In this document: piece by piece, positions 1 to 7,620 of the stretch
How positions within the stretch are numbered: position 1 is the stretch's first letter
Layout of the letters: each line of letters begins with the position of its first letter
Source of the DNA: Saccharopolyspora oryzae
Lineage (GTDB): Bacteria; Actinomycetota; Actinomycetes; Mycobacteriales; Pseudonocardiaceae
DNA length: 64,000 nt
Direction: 5' to 3'
Assembly (NCBI RefSeq): GCF_027853915.1
Contig: NZ_JAQGLA010000002.1
Location: forward strand, 186,001 to 250,000
Translations under genes and position numbers: made by a program
Notes under the pieces: generated by a model
What the model was told of the DNA's origin: nothing
Seen by the model: the letters and a program-made list of their open reading frames with translations, nothing else
The model's database searches: none

Positions 1-1
1 C

Positions 2-1144
2 TACTTCGGGATCATGATCGACGCGGGCCTGTTCGACCCGATCACCCGCGCGGTGGTGCGGCTGACCCGCAACGACCCGCTGCGGCTGATCGTGGGCACG
101 GTGGCCCTGGTCGCCGTGGTGTCGCTGGACGGCGACGGGACCACCACGTTCATGATCACCGTGTCCGCGCTGCTGCCGCTGTACAAGAAGCTGGGCATCA
201 GCCCGGTGCTGATGACCGGTCTGGCCTGCCTGACCAACGCGATCCTGAACGTGGTGCCGTGGGGCGGTCCGTCCGCCCGCGCCGCCAGCGCGCTGGGGCT
301 GGACCCGCAGGAGCTGTTCGTGCCGATGATCCTGCCGCTGGTGGCGGGACTGGCCACGGTCTTCGTGCTCGCCTGGATGCTCGGCCTGCGGGAGCGGGCC
401 CGGGTGCGCAGCGGCGAGCTGGTCCTCGCCGGCGCCGGTGGTCCCAGCACTCCCAGCACGGGCGGCAGCACCGGTGACTTCGCCGACGGCGACTTCGACG
501 TGCTGGCCCCGGACCGCGAGTCGCTGCGCCCGAAGCTCATCTGGTTCAACGCGGCGCTGACCGCCGCGCTGCTGGTGGGCCTGATCGTCGGCGTGCTGCC
601 GATCGCCGTGCTGTTCATGCTCGGCACCGGACTCGCGCTGCTGGTCAACTACCCGCGCCTGGCGCAGCAGCGGACCCGCATCGCCGCGCACGCCGACAGC
701 GTGGTCTCGGTGGTGTCGATGGTGTTCGCCGCCGCGGTGTTCACCGGCGTGCTGTCGGGCACCGGGATGATCGAGCAGATGGCGCACTACCTGCTGACCG
801 CCATGCCGGACGGGCTGTACCCGTTCTTCAGCGTGATCGTCGCGGTGCTCAGCGTCCCGTTCACGTTCTTCATGAGCAACGACGCGTTCTACTTCGGCAT
901 CATGCCGATCCTGGCCGAGGCGGGCGCCCAGCACGGGATCGCGCCGATCGAGATCGCCCGCGCTTCGCTGCTGGGCCAGCCGATCCACATGCTCAGCCCG
1001 CTGGTGCCCGCGATGTACGTGCTGATCGGCCTGGCCAAGGTCGACCTGGGCGACCACCACCGGTTCGCGATCAAGTGGGCCCTGGTGGTGTCCGCGGTGG
1101 TGATCGCCACCGGCTTCGCCCTGGGCGTCATCTCGATCCACTGA
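2..1144 (+). CDS. CitMHS-family citrate/divalent-cation:proton symporter (5'-partial)
   Basis: An integral membrane carrier of the CitMHS family, which imports citrate complexed with Mg2+ or Ca2+ together with protons. The frame is open from base 2 and the beginning lies outside the window, so about 380 C-terminal residues are seen. Hydrophobic segments alternate with short loops. A polar, low-complexity loop rich in Gly, Ser and Thr (about residues 140-165) sits in the middle, as is usual between the two halves of this family. The conserved-looking stretches TTTFMITVSALLPLY and FMSNDAFYFGIMPILAEAG fit citrate-transporter helices. The family call comes from overall similarity; metal preference cannot be read from the sequence. 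Confidence 0.85.
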   Translation, partial: YFGIMIDAGLFDPITRAVVRLTRNDPLRLIVGTVALVAVVSLDGDGTTTFMITVSALLPLYKKLGISPVLMTGLACLTNAILNVVPWGGPSARAASALGLDPQELFVPMILPLVAGLATVFVLAWMLGLRERARVRSGELVLAGAGGPSTPSTGGSTGDFADGDFDVLAPDRESLRPKLIWFNAALTAALLVGLIVGVLPIAVLFMLGTGLALLVNYPRLAQQRTRIAAHADSVVSVVSMVFAAAVFTGVLSGTGMIEQMAHYLLTAMPDGLYPFFSVIVAVLSVPFTFFMSNDAFYFGIMPILAEAGAQHGIAPIEIARASLLGQPIHMLSPLVPAMYVLIGLAKVDLGDHHRFAIKWALVVSAVVIATGFALGVISIH

Positions 1145-1156
1145 GCAGACCTCCAT

Positions 1157-1190
1157 CTCGGTCAGGTTAGCCTTAGCTAACCTGACCGAG
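1157..1190. promoter_or_regulatory. IdeR/DmdR (DtxR-family) iron box
   Basis: Two perfect 15-bp arms (1157-1171 and 1176-1190) flank the spacer CTTA. The core AGGTTAGCCTTAGCTAACCT matches the DtxR/IdeR consensus TTAGGTTAGSCTAACCTAA in two overlapping registers, one per strand, as expected when two repressor dimers bind opposite faces. It lies just upstream of the siderophore-binding lipoprotein gene. Repression by Fe2+-loaded IdeR/DmdR is inferred from the motif and the target. Confidence 0.8.
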
Positions 1191-1206
1191 AATGCGAGGT
1201 TCTCCG

Positions 1207-2205
1207 ATGCACCCAGCGCGCCTGCGGCGACGAACCGCTTCCCTCCTCAGCGCGCTCGCCGGGCTGCTGCTGGTCACCGCTTGCGGAAGTGCGAGCCCCG
1301 ACCCGCAGCAGCCCGGCGACGGCACTTTCCCCGTCACCATTCAGCACTCCCAGGGCACGACGGAGATCCCCAAGCGTCCCGAGCGCGTCATCGCCCTCGG
1401 CTACACCGACGTCGACCCGCTGCTCGCGCTCGACGTCGTCCCGGTGGCCATGCGCCCGTGGGGCGATCTGAAGGGGCCCGGCTCGTGGGCGAAAGACCGG
1501 CTGCACGGCGCGCAGCCGTACCTGTTCCAGACCCAGGGCGAGGTCGACCTGGAAAAGGTCGCCTCGCTGGAACCTGACCTGATCGTCGCGGTCAACGCCG
1601 CGGTCGACGAATCGCTCTACAAGCGGCTTTCCGCGCTCGCGCCGACCATCGTGCGCCCCGACGGCTACCCCGACTACGGCACGCCGTGGCAGGACACCAC
1701 CCGGATGATCGGCAAGGCGGTCGGCAAGTCCGAACAGGCCGAGCGGCTGATCACCGACACCCAGGCCCGCATCGACCAGGTCGCCGCGCAGCACCCGGAA
1801 TTCGCCCGCGCCACCGGCGCGGTGGCGCTGATCAACCCCCAGGGCGGGTACTGGCCGTACACCCGCAACGACGCTCGCGGGCAGTTCCTCGCCGGACTGG
1901 GCTTCCAGCTGCCGCCCGGCGTGCAGCAGCTCGACGACGGCAAGTCGTTCTACGTCGACCTCAGCCCGGAGAAGACCTCGCAGCTGGACTCCGACGTGCT
2001 GGTGCTCATCGACCAGAAGGGCGACACGCAGCGGTTGGCCCAGGACCCGCTGTTCCAGCGGCTGGACGTGGCCAAGCGGGGCGACGTGATCACGATCCCG
2101 TTCATGGAGGACGGAATCGCCTTGGCGCACAACACGGTCCTGAGCATCCCGCACTCGCTGGACACGATCGTCCCGATGCTGGCCGAGAAGCTCGCCGACC
2201 GGTGA
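1207..2205 (+). CDS. Iron-siderophore ABC transporter substrate-binding lipoprotein
   Basis: A periplasmic-binding-type protein (FecB/FepB fold) that captures ferric siderophore outside the membrane and hands it to an ABC permease. The N-terminus is a lipoprotein signal: basic MHPARLRRR, a hydrophobic run, then the lipobox LVTAC with Cys at about residue 25. Start ATG 1207 is preferred over ATG 1192 because GCGAGG at 1194-1199 gives a normal ribosome-site spacing and 1192 abuts the iron-box palindrome. The RPERVIALGYTDVDPLLAL segment and the long helix before the C-terminal lobe are typical of the family. No permease or ATPase genes follow, so it must use components encoded elsewhere. Expression is probably iron-repressed. 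Confidence 0.88.
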   Translation: MHPARLRRRTASLLSALAGLLLVTACGSASPDPQQPGDGTFPVTIQHSQGTTEIPKRPERVIALGYTDVDPLLALDVVPVAMRPWGDLKGPGSWAKDRLHGAQPYLFQTQGEVDLEKVASLEPDLIVAVNAAVDESLYKRLSALAPTIVRPDGYPDYGTPWQDTTRMIGKAVGKSEQAERLITDTQARIDQVAAQHPEFARATGAVALINPQGGYWPYTRNDARGQFLAGLGFQLPPGVQQLDDGKSFYVDLSPEKTSQLDSDVLVLIDQKGDTQRLAQDPLFQRLDVAKRGDVITIPFMEDGIALAHNTVLSIPHSLDTIVPMLAEKLADR

Positions 2206-2212
2206 AACGCGC

Positions 2213-2247
2213 GATGCCGTGCCGGGCTTTCCGCCCGGCACGGCATC
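2213..2247. terminator. Bidirectional hairpin between convergent genes
   Basis: A perfect 15-bp stem (2213-2227 with 2233-2247) and loop TTTCC lie 8 bases after the binding-protein stop and 11 bases from the stop of the convergent dicarboxylate transporter. There is no T-tract, as is common in high-G+C actinobacteria. Confidence 0.75.
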
Positions 2248-2257
2248 GCCCAGCCGC

Positions 2258-3625
2258 TCAGAGCTTGGTCGTGTCCGAGTCCGGAGTGCGCGCGGCGGGG
2301 ACACCGTGGTCCTGCGCCGGCGCGTCGGGCGACCCCGCGGGCGCGGCCAGGACCTTGCGGGCCTGCTCCCGGTCGAAGGCACCGTCCCACTTGGACACGA
2401 TGAAGGTCGCCACGCAGTTCCCCAGGAGGTTGGTGACCACGCGCATCGTGTCCATGAAGCGGTCCGCGCCGAGCATCAGGGCAACCGCGGCCACCGGAAT
2501 GACGCCGACCGCGGACGCGGTGGCGGACAAGGCGATGAACGCCGACCCCGGCACCCCGGCCATGCCCTTCGAGGTGAGCACCAGCACCAGGATCACGGTC
2601 AGCTGCTGGCCGAAGGTCAGGTCGACACCGACGGCCTGGGCCATGAACAGGGTCGCCAGCGACAGGTAGATGGAGGCGCCGTCGAGGTTGAACGAGTAGC
2701 CGGTCGGCACGACGAGCCCGACGGCTTCCTTGCGGCAACCGGCGCGTTCCAGCTTCTCCATCATCCGCGGCATGACCGCCTCGCTGGAGGCGGTGCCCAC
2801 GGCCAGGGCGAACTCCTCCCGGGTGTAGCGCAGGAAGCGCCACAAGCTGAGACCGGTGAAGGCGCGGAGCAGGATGCCCAGCACGCAGCAGAACAGCAGC
2901 GCCGCGCCGTAGCAAGCGGCGATCAGCTTCGCGTAGGTGCTCAGCGACGACAGCCCGTACTGACCGATGAGGTAGGCCATCGAGCCGAACACCGCGAGCG
3001 GCGCGAGGCGCATGACGTAGCCGATGATCTTGAAGATGATCTCGCCGGTCTGGTCGACGAAGGCGAAGACCTGCGGAGCGCGGGTGACCCCGACGTGCAG
3101 CAGACCGGCGGCGAACAGGACGGCGAACAGCAGCACCTGCAGCAGCTGGTTCTCGGCGAACGCGGCGACCGCGCTCTCCGGGATCATGTGCAGCACGAAC
3201 TCGGCCGGCCCCGGCATCTGCTCGCCGTGGGTCTTCGCCACCACGCCGGACGCGTCGAGCGTGGCCGGGTTGACGTCGAGACCGGCGCCGGGCTGCAGGA
3301 CGTTGCCGGCGATGAGCCCGAGCGCCAGCGCGGCGGTGGTGACGACCTCGAAGTAGATCAGCGCTTTGAGCCCGATGCGCCCGACCGAACGCATGTCCCC
3401 GGCCTTGCAGATGCCGACCACGACCACGCAGAAGATCAGCGGCGCGATCGCCATCTTGATCAGCCGGATGAACCCGTCGCCGATCGGCTTGAGCGCCGAA
3501 CCGAAGTCCGGCCAGAAGTGACCGACGGCGATGCCGATGGCCGCCGCGATGAGGACCTGGATGAACAGCGAGGAAAGGATCTTCTTCGCTCTACCACCGG
3601 AGGTCTTGCGTTCGGTTTCGCGCAT
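2258..3625 (-). CDS. dctA: DctA-type dicarboxylate/amino acid:cation symporter
   Basis: A membrane carrier of the SDF (DAACS) family that takes up C4-dicarboxylates such as succinate, fumarate and malate, or acidic amino acids, with H+ or Na+. The hallmark signatures are in order: the serine-containing re-entrant loop GTASSEAVMPRMM, the helix-7 motif NLDGASIY (NMDGT-like) and the second hairpin SKGMAGVPGSAF. The usual eight helices can be followed over 455 residues. Start ATG 3625 (MRETERK) is preferred over a longer frame because AGGACGAAAGAG lies just upstream. It lies 127 bp downstream of a LysR gene on the same strand, with a perfect palindrome between them. The substrate is inferred from the family. 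Confidence 0.85.
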   Translation of the reverse strand: MRETERKTSGGRAKKILSSLFIQVLIAAAIGIAVGHFWPDFGSALKPIGDGFIRLIKMAIAPLIFCVVVVGICKAGDMRSVGRIGLKALIYFEVVTTAALALGLIAGNVLQPGAGLDVNPATLDASGVVAKTHGEQMPGPAEFVLHMIPESAVAAFAENQLLQVLLFAVLFAAGLLHVGVTRAPQVFAFVDQTGEIIFKIIGYVMRLAPLAVFGSMAYLIGQYGLSSLSTYAKLIAACYGAALLFCCVLGILLRAFTGLSLWRFLRYTREEFALAVGTASSEAVMPRMMEKLERAGCRKEAVGLVVPTGYSFNLDGASIYLSLATLFMAQAVGVDLTFGQQLTVILVLVLTSKGMAGVPGSAFIALSATASAVGVIPVAAVALMLGADRFMDTMRVVTNLLGNCVATFIVSKWDGAFDREQARKVLAAPAGSPDAPAQDHGVPAARTPDSDTTKL

Positions 3626-3718
3626 GATCACGCTCTTTCGTCCTGCGGAAAATCGATTTCGCCATGCGAGCAACGAGTTTCCGCAGCCAGAACGCGCCAG
3701 TCAAGACCGTCCGGACGT

Positions 3719-3734
3719 TGAATTCGCGAATTCA
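3719..3734. promoter_or_regulatory. Perfect 16-bp palindrome upstream of dctA
   Basis: TGAATTCGCGAATTCA is perfectly self-complementary and sits in an A+T-richer stretch between the LysR stop (3753) and the dctA start (3625). Its position suits an operator in the dctA promoter. The binding protein is unknown; the neighbouring LysR is one candidate, although LysR sites are usually more interrupted. Confidence 0.4.
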
Positions 3735-3752
3735 CGAAAATCAACAAAACGT

Positions 3753-4643
3753 TTAAATATTTGCCGTGCGGGACAATTCGGATACGAATGCCCGTGCCGC
3801 CGGGGTGCTGCGGCCCTCCAGGGTAGCCACCGCTACGGTGCGGCGGATCCGCGGCTCGCAGTCCAGGTAGCGAACTCCGGGCTCGTCGAGCCGTTGCGCG
3901 ATGCCGGGGACCAGCGCGACCGCGAGCCCTGCCGCGACGATCGACAGCATGGTGGCGTAATCGGTCACGCAGTGGTCCACCTCGACGTCGACGGCGCGCG
4001 AGCGCAACGTCTGGACCAATGCCTCGTGCGGTTCGGATCCGGGCGCGCAGCTCGCCCATCGCAGCCCGGCCAGCTCGTCGACGCGCACCGATTCCCGCTC
4101 GGCCAGCGGATGATCCGCGGCCACGGCGAGCTGCACGTCCTCGGTGAGCAGCTCGGTCAGCTCCACCCCCGCCGGCATGCGAGCGGGCCAGCCGGTCCAG
4201 CTCTCGAAGACGACCGCGTCCAGCTTTCCCAGTCGCAGCGCGGGAATCAGGTCGACGCCCTCGCCGTCGCGCACCGTCGGGCGCAGCCTCGGGTGCTCGG
4301 CGGTCAGCGCCCGCAGCGCGTCCAGGACGAAGAGCCGCAGCGCGCTGGCGACGGCGCCGATGCGCAGCGATCCGATGATCTGCTGGTGGATGTCGGCCAG
4401 GTCGTGCTCGGCAGCGCTGACCGCGGCGGTGACCGACCGCGCCGCCTCGGCCAGCACCTGCCCGGCGTTGGTCAGCCGGATCCCCCGGCCCGCGGGCTCG
4501 ACCAGCCGGCACCCGGTCTCGCGCTCGAGCTTGCGCAGGTGCTGGGACACCGCCGGCCTCGTGAGGTGCAGGGCTTCCGCAGCGGCCGTGACCGACGACT
4601 GCTCCGCCACCGCGGCGAAGACCCGAAGACGCTCCCAGTTCAT
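3753..4643 (-). CDS. LysR-family transcriptional regulator
   Basis: A LysR-type regulator of normal length (296 aa). The N-terminal winged helix spans about residues 1-60 (MNWERLRVFAAVAEQSSVT, then HLTRPAVSQHLRKLE as recognition region). A type-2 periplasmic-binding effector domain follows from about residue 90. ATG 4643 is chosen because the family normally starts a few residues before the RVFAAVAE helix. It is divergent from an EamA exporter (68-bp intergenic region) and upstream of dctA, so it could control either. Divergent LysR-exporter pairs are common, which favours the exporter. Confidence 0.88.
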   Translation of the reverse strand: MNWERLRVFAAVAEQSSVTAAAEALHLTRPAVSQHLRKLERETGCRLVEPAGRGIRLTNAGQVLAEAARSVTAAVSAAEHDLADIHQQIIGSLRIGAVASALRLFVLDALRALTAEHPRLRPTVRDGEGVDLIPALRLGKLDAVVFESWTGWPARMPAGVELTELLTEDVQLAVAADHPLAERESVRVDELAGLRWASCAPGSEPHEALVQTLRSRAVDVEVDHCVTDYATMLSIVAAGLAVALVPGIAQRLDEPGVRYLDCEPRIRRTVAVATLEGRSTPAARAFVSELSRTANI

Positions 4644-4711
4644 CACGTAAGCCAGGCTAACGCCGATGCGCAAAAACTGGTCAATAGTGCTTTCACCTAC
4701 TGGTTGGCACA

Positions 4712-5686
4712 GTGAGGATCGTGGTCACGACTACCCCTCCTATCTCGCAACCCACCAGGACCACTGGTCCGGTGCTGCTGATGATCGCGGGAGCCGGCTG
4801 CCTGTCCTTCTCCGCGATCGTCGTCAAGCTCGCGGACGTCAACGCCGGGACAGCGGCGTTCCTGCGCTGCGCGCTCGCGCTGATCGCGCTCGTGCCGCTG
4901 GCCGTCCGGGAATGCCGACGGCACGGCCGGTTCGAGCCGTGGCTGGTGTGGTGCGCCCTCACCGCCGGTGCGCTCCTGGGGTTGGACTACGTGATGTGGA
5001 CGGCGAGCGTCCTCGACGTCGGGGCCGGGATCTCCACCGTGCTCATCAACGTGCAAGTGGTCATCTTCCCCGCGCTGGCGCGGATTTTCGGCGGAACCCC
5101 GATCCGCAGGCGCTTCCTGCTCACCTGCCCGGTCATGCTCGCCGGGATCGTCCTGGTCGGCGGTGCGCTCTCGCACGACCCGAACGCGCAGCACCAGGTG
5201 CGCGGGACGCTGCTGGGACTGGCGGCCGGTGCCGCCTATGCCGGTTACCTCTACCTGAACCGCCTTTCCGGCCAGCGCAGTCCGCGGCACGTGGTGACTC
5301 CGGTGTGCGTCGCGACGGCTTCGGCCGCGGCGGTGGCCGGGCTGATCGGCGCGGCCACCACCGGCATCAGCCTCGACCTGCCGGTCGCGTCCTGGTCGTG
5401 GCTGGTCGTGCTGGCGCTGGTCGGCCAGGTCGCGGCATTCCTGCTGATGGCGGCGGCGATTCCCCGGCTGGCACCCAACACCTCCGCCTCGCTGCTGCTG
5501 TTGCAGCCGGTTCTGGCCGTGGCGCTCGGCATGATCGTCGTCTCGGAAACTCCCGCGGCGAGCCAGCTGGTCGGATGCGCCGTGGTGGTCGCCGCCGTGT
5601 GGTTCGCCGGCCGCGCCCCCGTCATGACGGCTGGAGGTCGCGGGACCACGACCACTCCCCCGGCTCCGGCGCGCCGACCAGCTTGA
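4712..5686 (+). CDS. EamA/DMT-family metabolite exporter
   Basis: A drug/metabolite-transporter protein with two EamA repeats of five helices each (about residues 20-150 and 170-310) in 324 aa. Family members usually export amino acids or related metabolites. The first repeat contains the typical AGTAAFLRCALALIAL segment. The start is GTG 4712 with no convincing ribosome site; GTG 4721 is an alternative. It is divergent from the LysR gene. The last 65 bp overlap the 3' end of the convergent acetyltransferase gene. The C-terminus after helix 10 is a short polar Thr/Pro tail. The substrate cannot be assigned. Confidence 0.85.
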   Translation: MRIVVTTTPPISQPTRTTGPVLLMIAGAGCLSFSAIVVKLADVNAGTAAFLRCALALIALVPLAVRECRRHGRFEPWLVWCALTAGALLGLDYVMWTASVLDVGAGISTVLINVQVVIFPALARIFGGTPIRRRFLLTCPVMLAGIVLVGGALSHDPNAQHQVRGTLLGLAAGAAYAGYLYLNRLSGQRSPRHVVTPVCVATASAAAVAGLIGAATTGISLDLPVASWSWLVVLALVGQVAAFLLMAAAIPRLAPNTSASLLLLQPVLAVALGMIVVSETPAASQLVGCAVVVAAVWFAGRAPVMTAGGRGTTTTPPAPARRPA

Positions 5687-6941
5687 GCCCTGCGCCGCGG
5701 AGGGTTCGGGCGATCGCGGTGTTGTCGAGGTGGGTGTGCGCGGTGAGGGTGCGGAGGCCGAGCCGCTGGGCGTGGTCGACGAGCTCCTCGGCCAGGACCG
5801 TGCCGATCCCCCGGCGCTGCCAGTCGTCCCGGACCAGCAGGGCGATCTCACCGCCGTCGCCGTCGTACATCAGGTTTCCCATGCCGACGACGTCTCCGTC
5901 CGGCGACAGCACCAGCAGCGAGCGGCCGAGCGCCGGGGTGAGCAGGCGTTGCAGACCACGCTCGCCGGAGGCCGGGCCGGGACCGAAGTAGCGCCGGTAG
6001 CGGGCCGCGCTGGAGCAGCGCTCGTGGAACTCGGCGACCAGGTCGACGTCCGATCGATCGGCCTGGCGGATGGTCAGGTCCACGCCGCTCGACGTTCGGA
6101 CGGATTCCGACATCGGGCGCAGGCGTGCGCGGCAGGTGGCTGCCAGGTCGACCATCGCGCTGGCCCGGGCGAACTCGGCCGGGGTGAACGACCCGCCTGG
6201 GCGGGTCAGGACCAGGACGCCGCCGCCCGGTGCGGTCAGGTGCATCTCCTGGCCGGTGAACGAGCCGACCTCCGGGGACTCCTCCTGCCAGCGGACGTCG
6301 ACCCTGCCCAGGAGTGCGCGCAGGGCCTGGACGAGATCCGTGCAGCCGCCGACCAGGTCTGCGGCCAGGTTCGCGGTGCGCGTCGGGACGTCCTCGAGCT
6401 CCCGCACGTCTGCTCGGGCGACCACGACGTCCCTTCCGCCCGCCGCTTCGACTGCTTTGATCAGGTCCCAGCGGGTGATGCGGTCCGGCGCATGGAGGAG
6501 GACCTCGTCGACTGCGCCGTCCTCGACCGGGTGCACCTGCATGGTTCGGATGTCGGCGCCGAGTGCGGCCAAGCCGCCGGCCAGGCGGGCGAGCCTGCCC
6601 GGGGTGTCGGTGACCGAGGCTCGCAGGCGCCACAGGGTTTGGCGGACTTCTGCGGCTTCCGGAGTTGGTTCCGCTGCTGGGGCTTCGGGCCGGGCTGGGC
6701 GTTTGGCTGATCGGCGGAACGCTGCGGCTGCGAGCAGGAGTGCGCCGATCACGACCAGCGCGGTCGAGCTGATCGTCGGAGTGTGCGTGATGGCCAGGTT
6801 CACCGCGCCCGCCGCCAGGAACAGGGCGGCGAGCTCGACGAGTTCGCGGGTCCAGTTCCCGCGCTGGTGGCGGTGCGATGTGGGCGGCATGGGTTCCATG
6901 GTTGCGGTGCTGTGTTGCATCCGTTCGAACTGCGGTTGCAC
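5622..6941 (-). CDS. Membrane-anchored ACT-GNAT acetyltransferase
   Basis: A three-part protein. Two hydrophobic helices (about residues 32-52 and 56-74) anchor it in the membrane. An ACT-like domain (about 102-170, LRASVTDTPGRLARLAGGLA) suggests small-ligand sensing. The C-terminal GNAT domain (about 290-439) has the acetyl-CoA loop RDDWQRRGIGTVL and the typical THLDNTAIARTLRGAG stretch. ACT-GNAT fusions are known in actinobacteria, where some members are lysine acetyltransferases controlled by amino acids; the membrane hairpin is less usual. The start is uncertain: GTG 6941, ATG 6920 and ATG 6899 are all in frame. It is convergent with, and overlaps, the EamA gene by 65 bp. Confidence 0.75.
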   Translation of the reverse strand: MQPQFERMQHSTATMEPMPPTSHRHQRGNWTRELVELAALFLAAGAVNLAITHTPTISSTALVVIGALLLAAAAFRRSAKRPARPEAPAAEPTPEAAEVRQTLWRLRASVTDTPGRLARLAGGLAALGADIRTMQVHPVEDGAVDEVLLHAPDRITRWDLIKAVEAAGGRDVVVARADVRELEDVPTRTANLAADLVGGCTDLVQALRALLGRVDVRWQEESPEVGSFTGQEMHLTAPGGGVLVLTRPGGSFTPAEFARASAMVDLAATCRARLRPMSESVRTSSGVDLTIRQADRSDVDLVAEFHERCSSAARYRRYFGPGPASGERGLQRLLTPALGRSLLVLSPDGDVVGMGNLMYDGDGGEIALLVRDDWQRRGIGTVLAEELVDHAQRLGLRTLTAHTHLDNTAIARTLRGAGLKLVGAPEPGEWSWSRDLQPS

Positions 6942-7054
6942 CTGGGTTAACGGGCTAGATCACACTGGGCGTCGGTTTGGATCGTGGACGACGCGGTGGA
7001 GTTCAGCTGCGGTTTTCGGGGTGGTTGGGACTTGTGTTGGTTCCGTTGTTTGTT

Positions 7055-7189
7055 GGCCATCCCCGTGATTTGGGGATTTTGGGGGCTGCGGACCGGATGT
7101 CAAGCCCGGCCTTTCGGCCGCCCCTTCGGGGTTTCAGGCTTGACATCCGGTCCGCAGCCCCGGTTTGGCTTTGGGTCACGGGGATGGCC
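7055..7189. repeat. Nested long inverted repeat (135 bp)
   Basis: An outer pair of perfect 14-bp arms (7055-7068 and 7176-7189, GGCCATCCCCGTGA and its complement) encloses an inner pair of perfect 25-bp arms (7082-7106 and 7137-7161). The centre holds two further small hairpins (CGGCCTTTCGGCCG and CCCCTTCGGGG). The gap 6942-7620 has no convincing gene; the T/G-rich frames from 7190 to 7560 have unfavourable codon use. The structure looks like an extragenic palindromic element or a strong bidirectional hairpin. Confidence 0.75.
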
Positions 7190-7585
7190 CTGGTGTGGGA
7201 CGGTCGCCTGTGGGGTGGGGGGTTTCTGGCTCGTGGGTGGTTGGGGCTTTGCGGAGGGTGGTGGGTGTTGTCGCCTGGCGGCGTGTTTTTCTTCGGAACC
7301 TGTTGTGTTGACTGTTGTTTCGTGCTTTCGGGGTTGTGTTTTTCTTTGGTGGTTTGACTTTTCGATCTGTTTCATCGCTCGTTGATCTCATGTGAAGACG
7401 GCTTTCGCAGGGGCTTGTTTTGGGAAAACCTTTGGCAGGTTTGGGTGAAGTTGCCTCTTGCTTGAGATGGCCGTCTGCCCCCAGAAGCGACAGCGATCGC
7501 GCTCCAGGGCTGGGGGTGCCGTTCTCCCGGGGCGAGAACCGCTGCGAGCGGGGTTTGATCACCTTATCGAGCTACCTTTATTTGA

Positions 7586-7601
7586 TCGAATCTATGTTCG
7601 A
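7586..7601. promoter_or_regulatory. LexA/SOS-box-like operator
   Basis: TCGAATCTATGTTCGA matches the mycobacterial/actinobacterial LexA box TCGAAC-N4-GTTCGA with a single mismatch. It lies 20 bp upstream of the DUF222/HNH start, so it would cover the promoter or the 5' end of the transcript. LexA control and DNA-damage induction are inferred. Confidence 0.6.
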
Positions 7602-7620
7602 TTCGTGGGACACTTGAGGC

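Noticed and set aside
7100..7562. Several 65-133 codon frames on both strands in the gap before the DUF222/HNH gene
   Set aside because: They overlap one another and the palindrome, and have biased Lys/Thr/Pro or Trp/Gly/Leu composition unlike real proteins.
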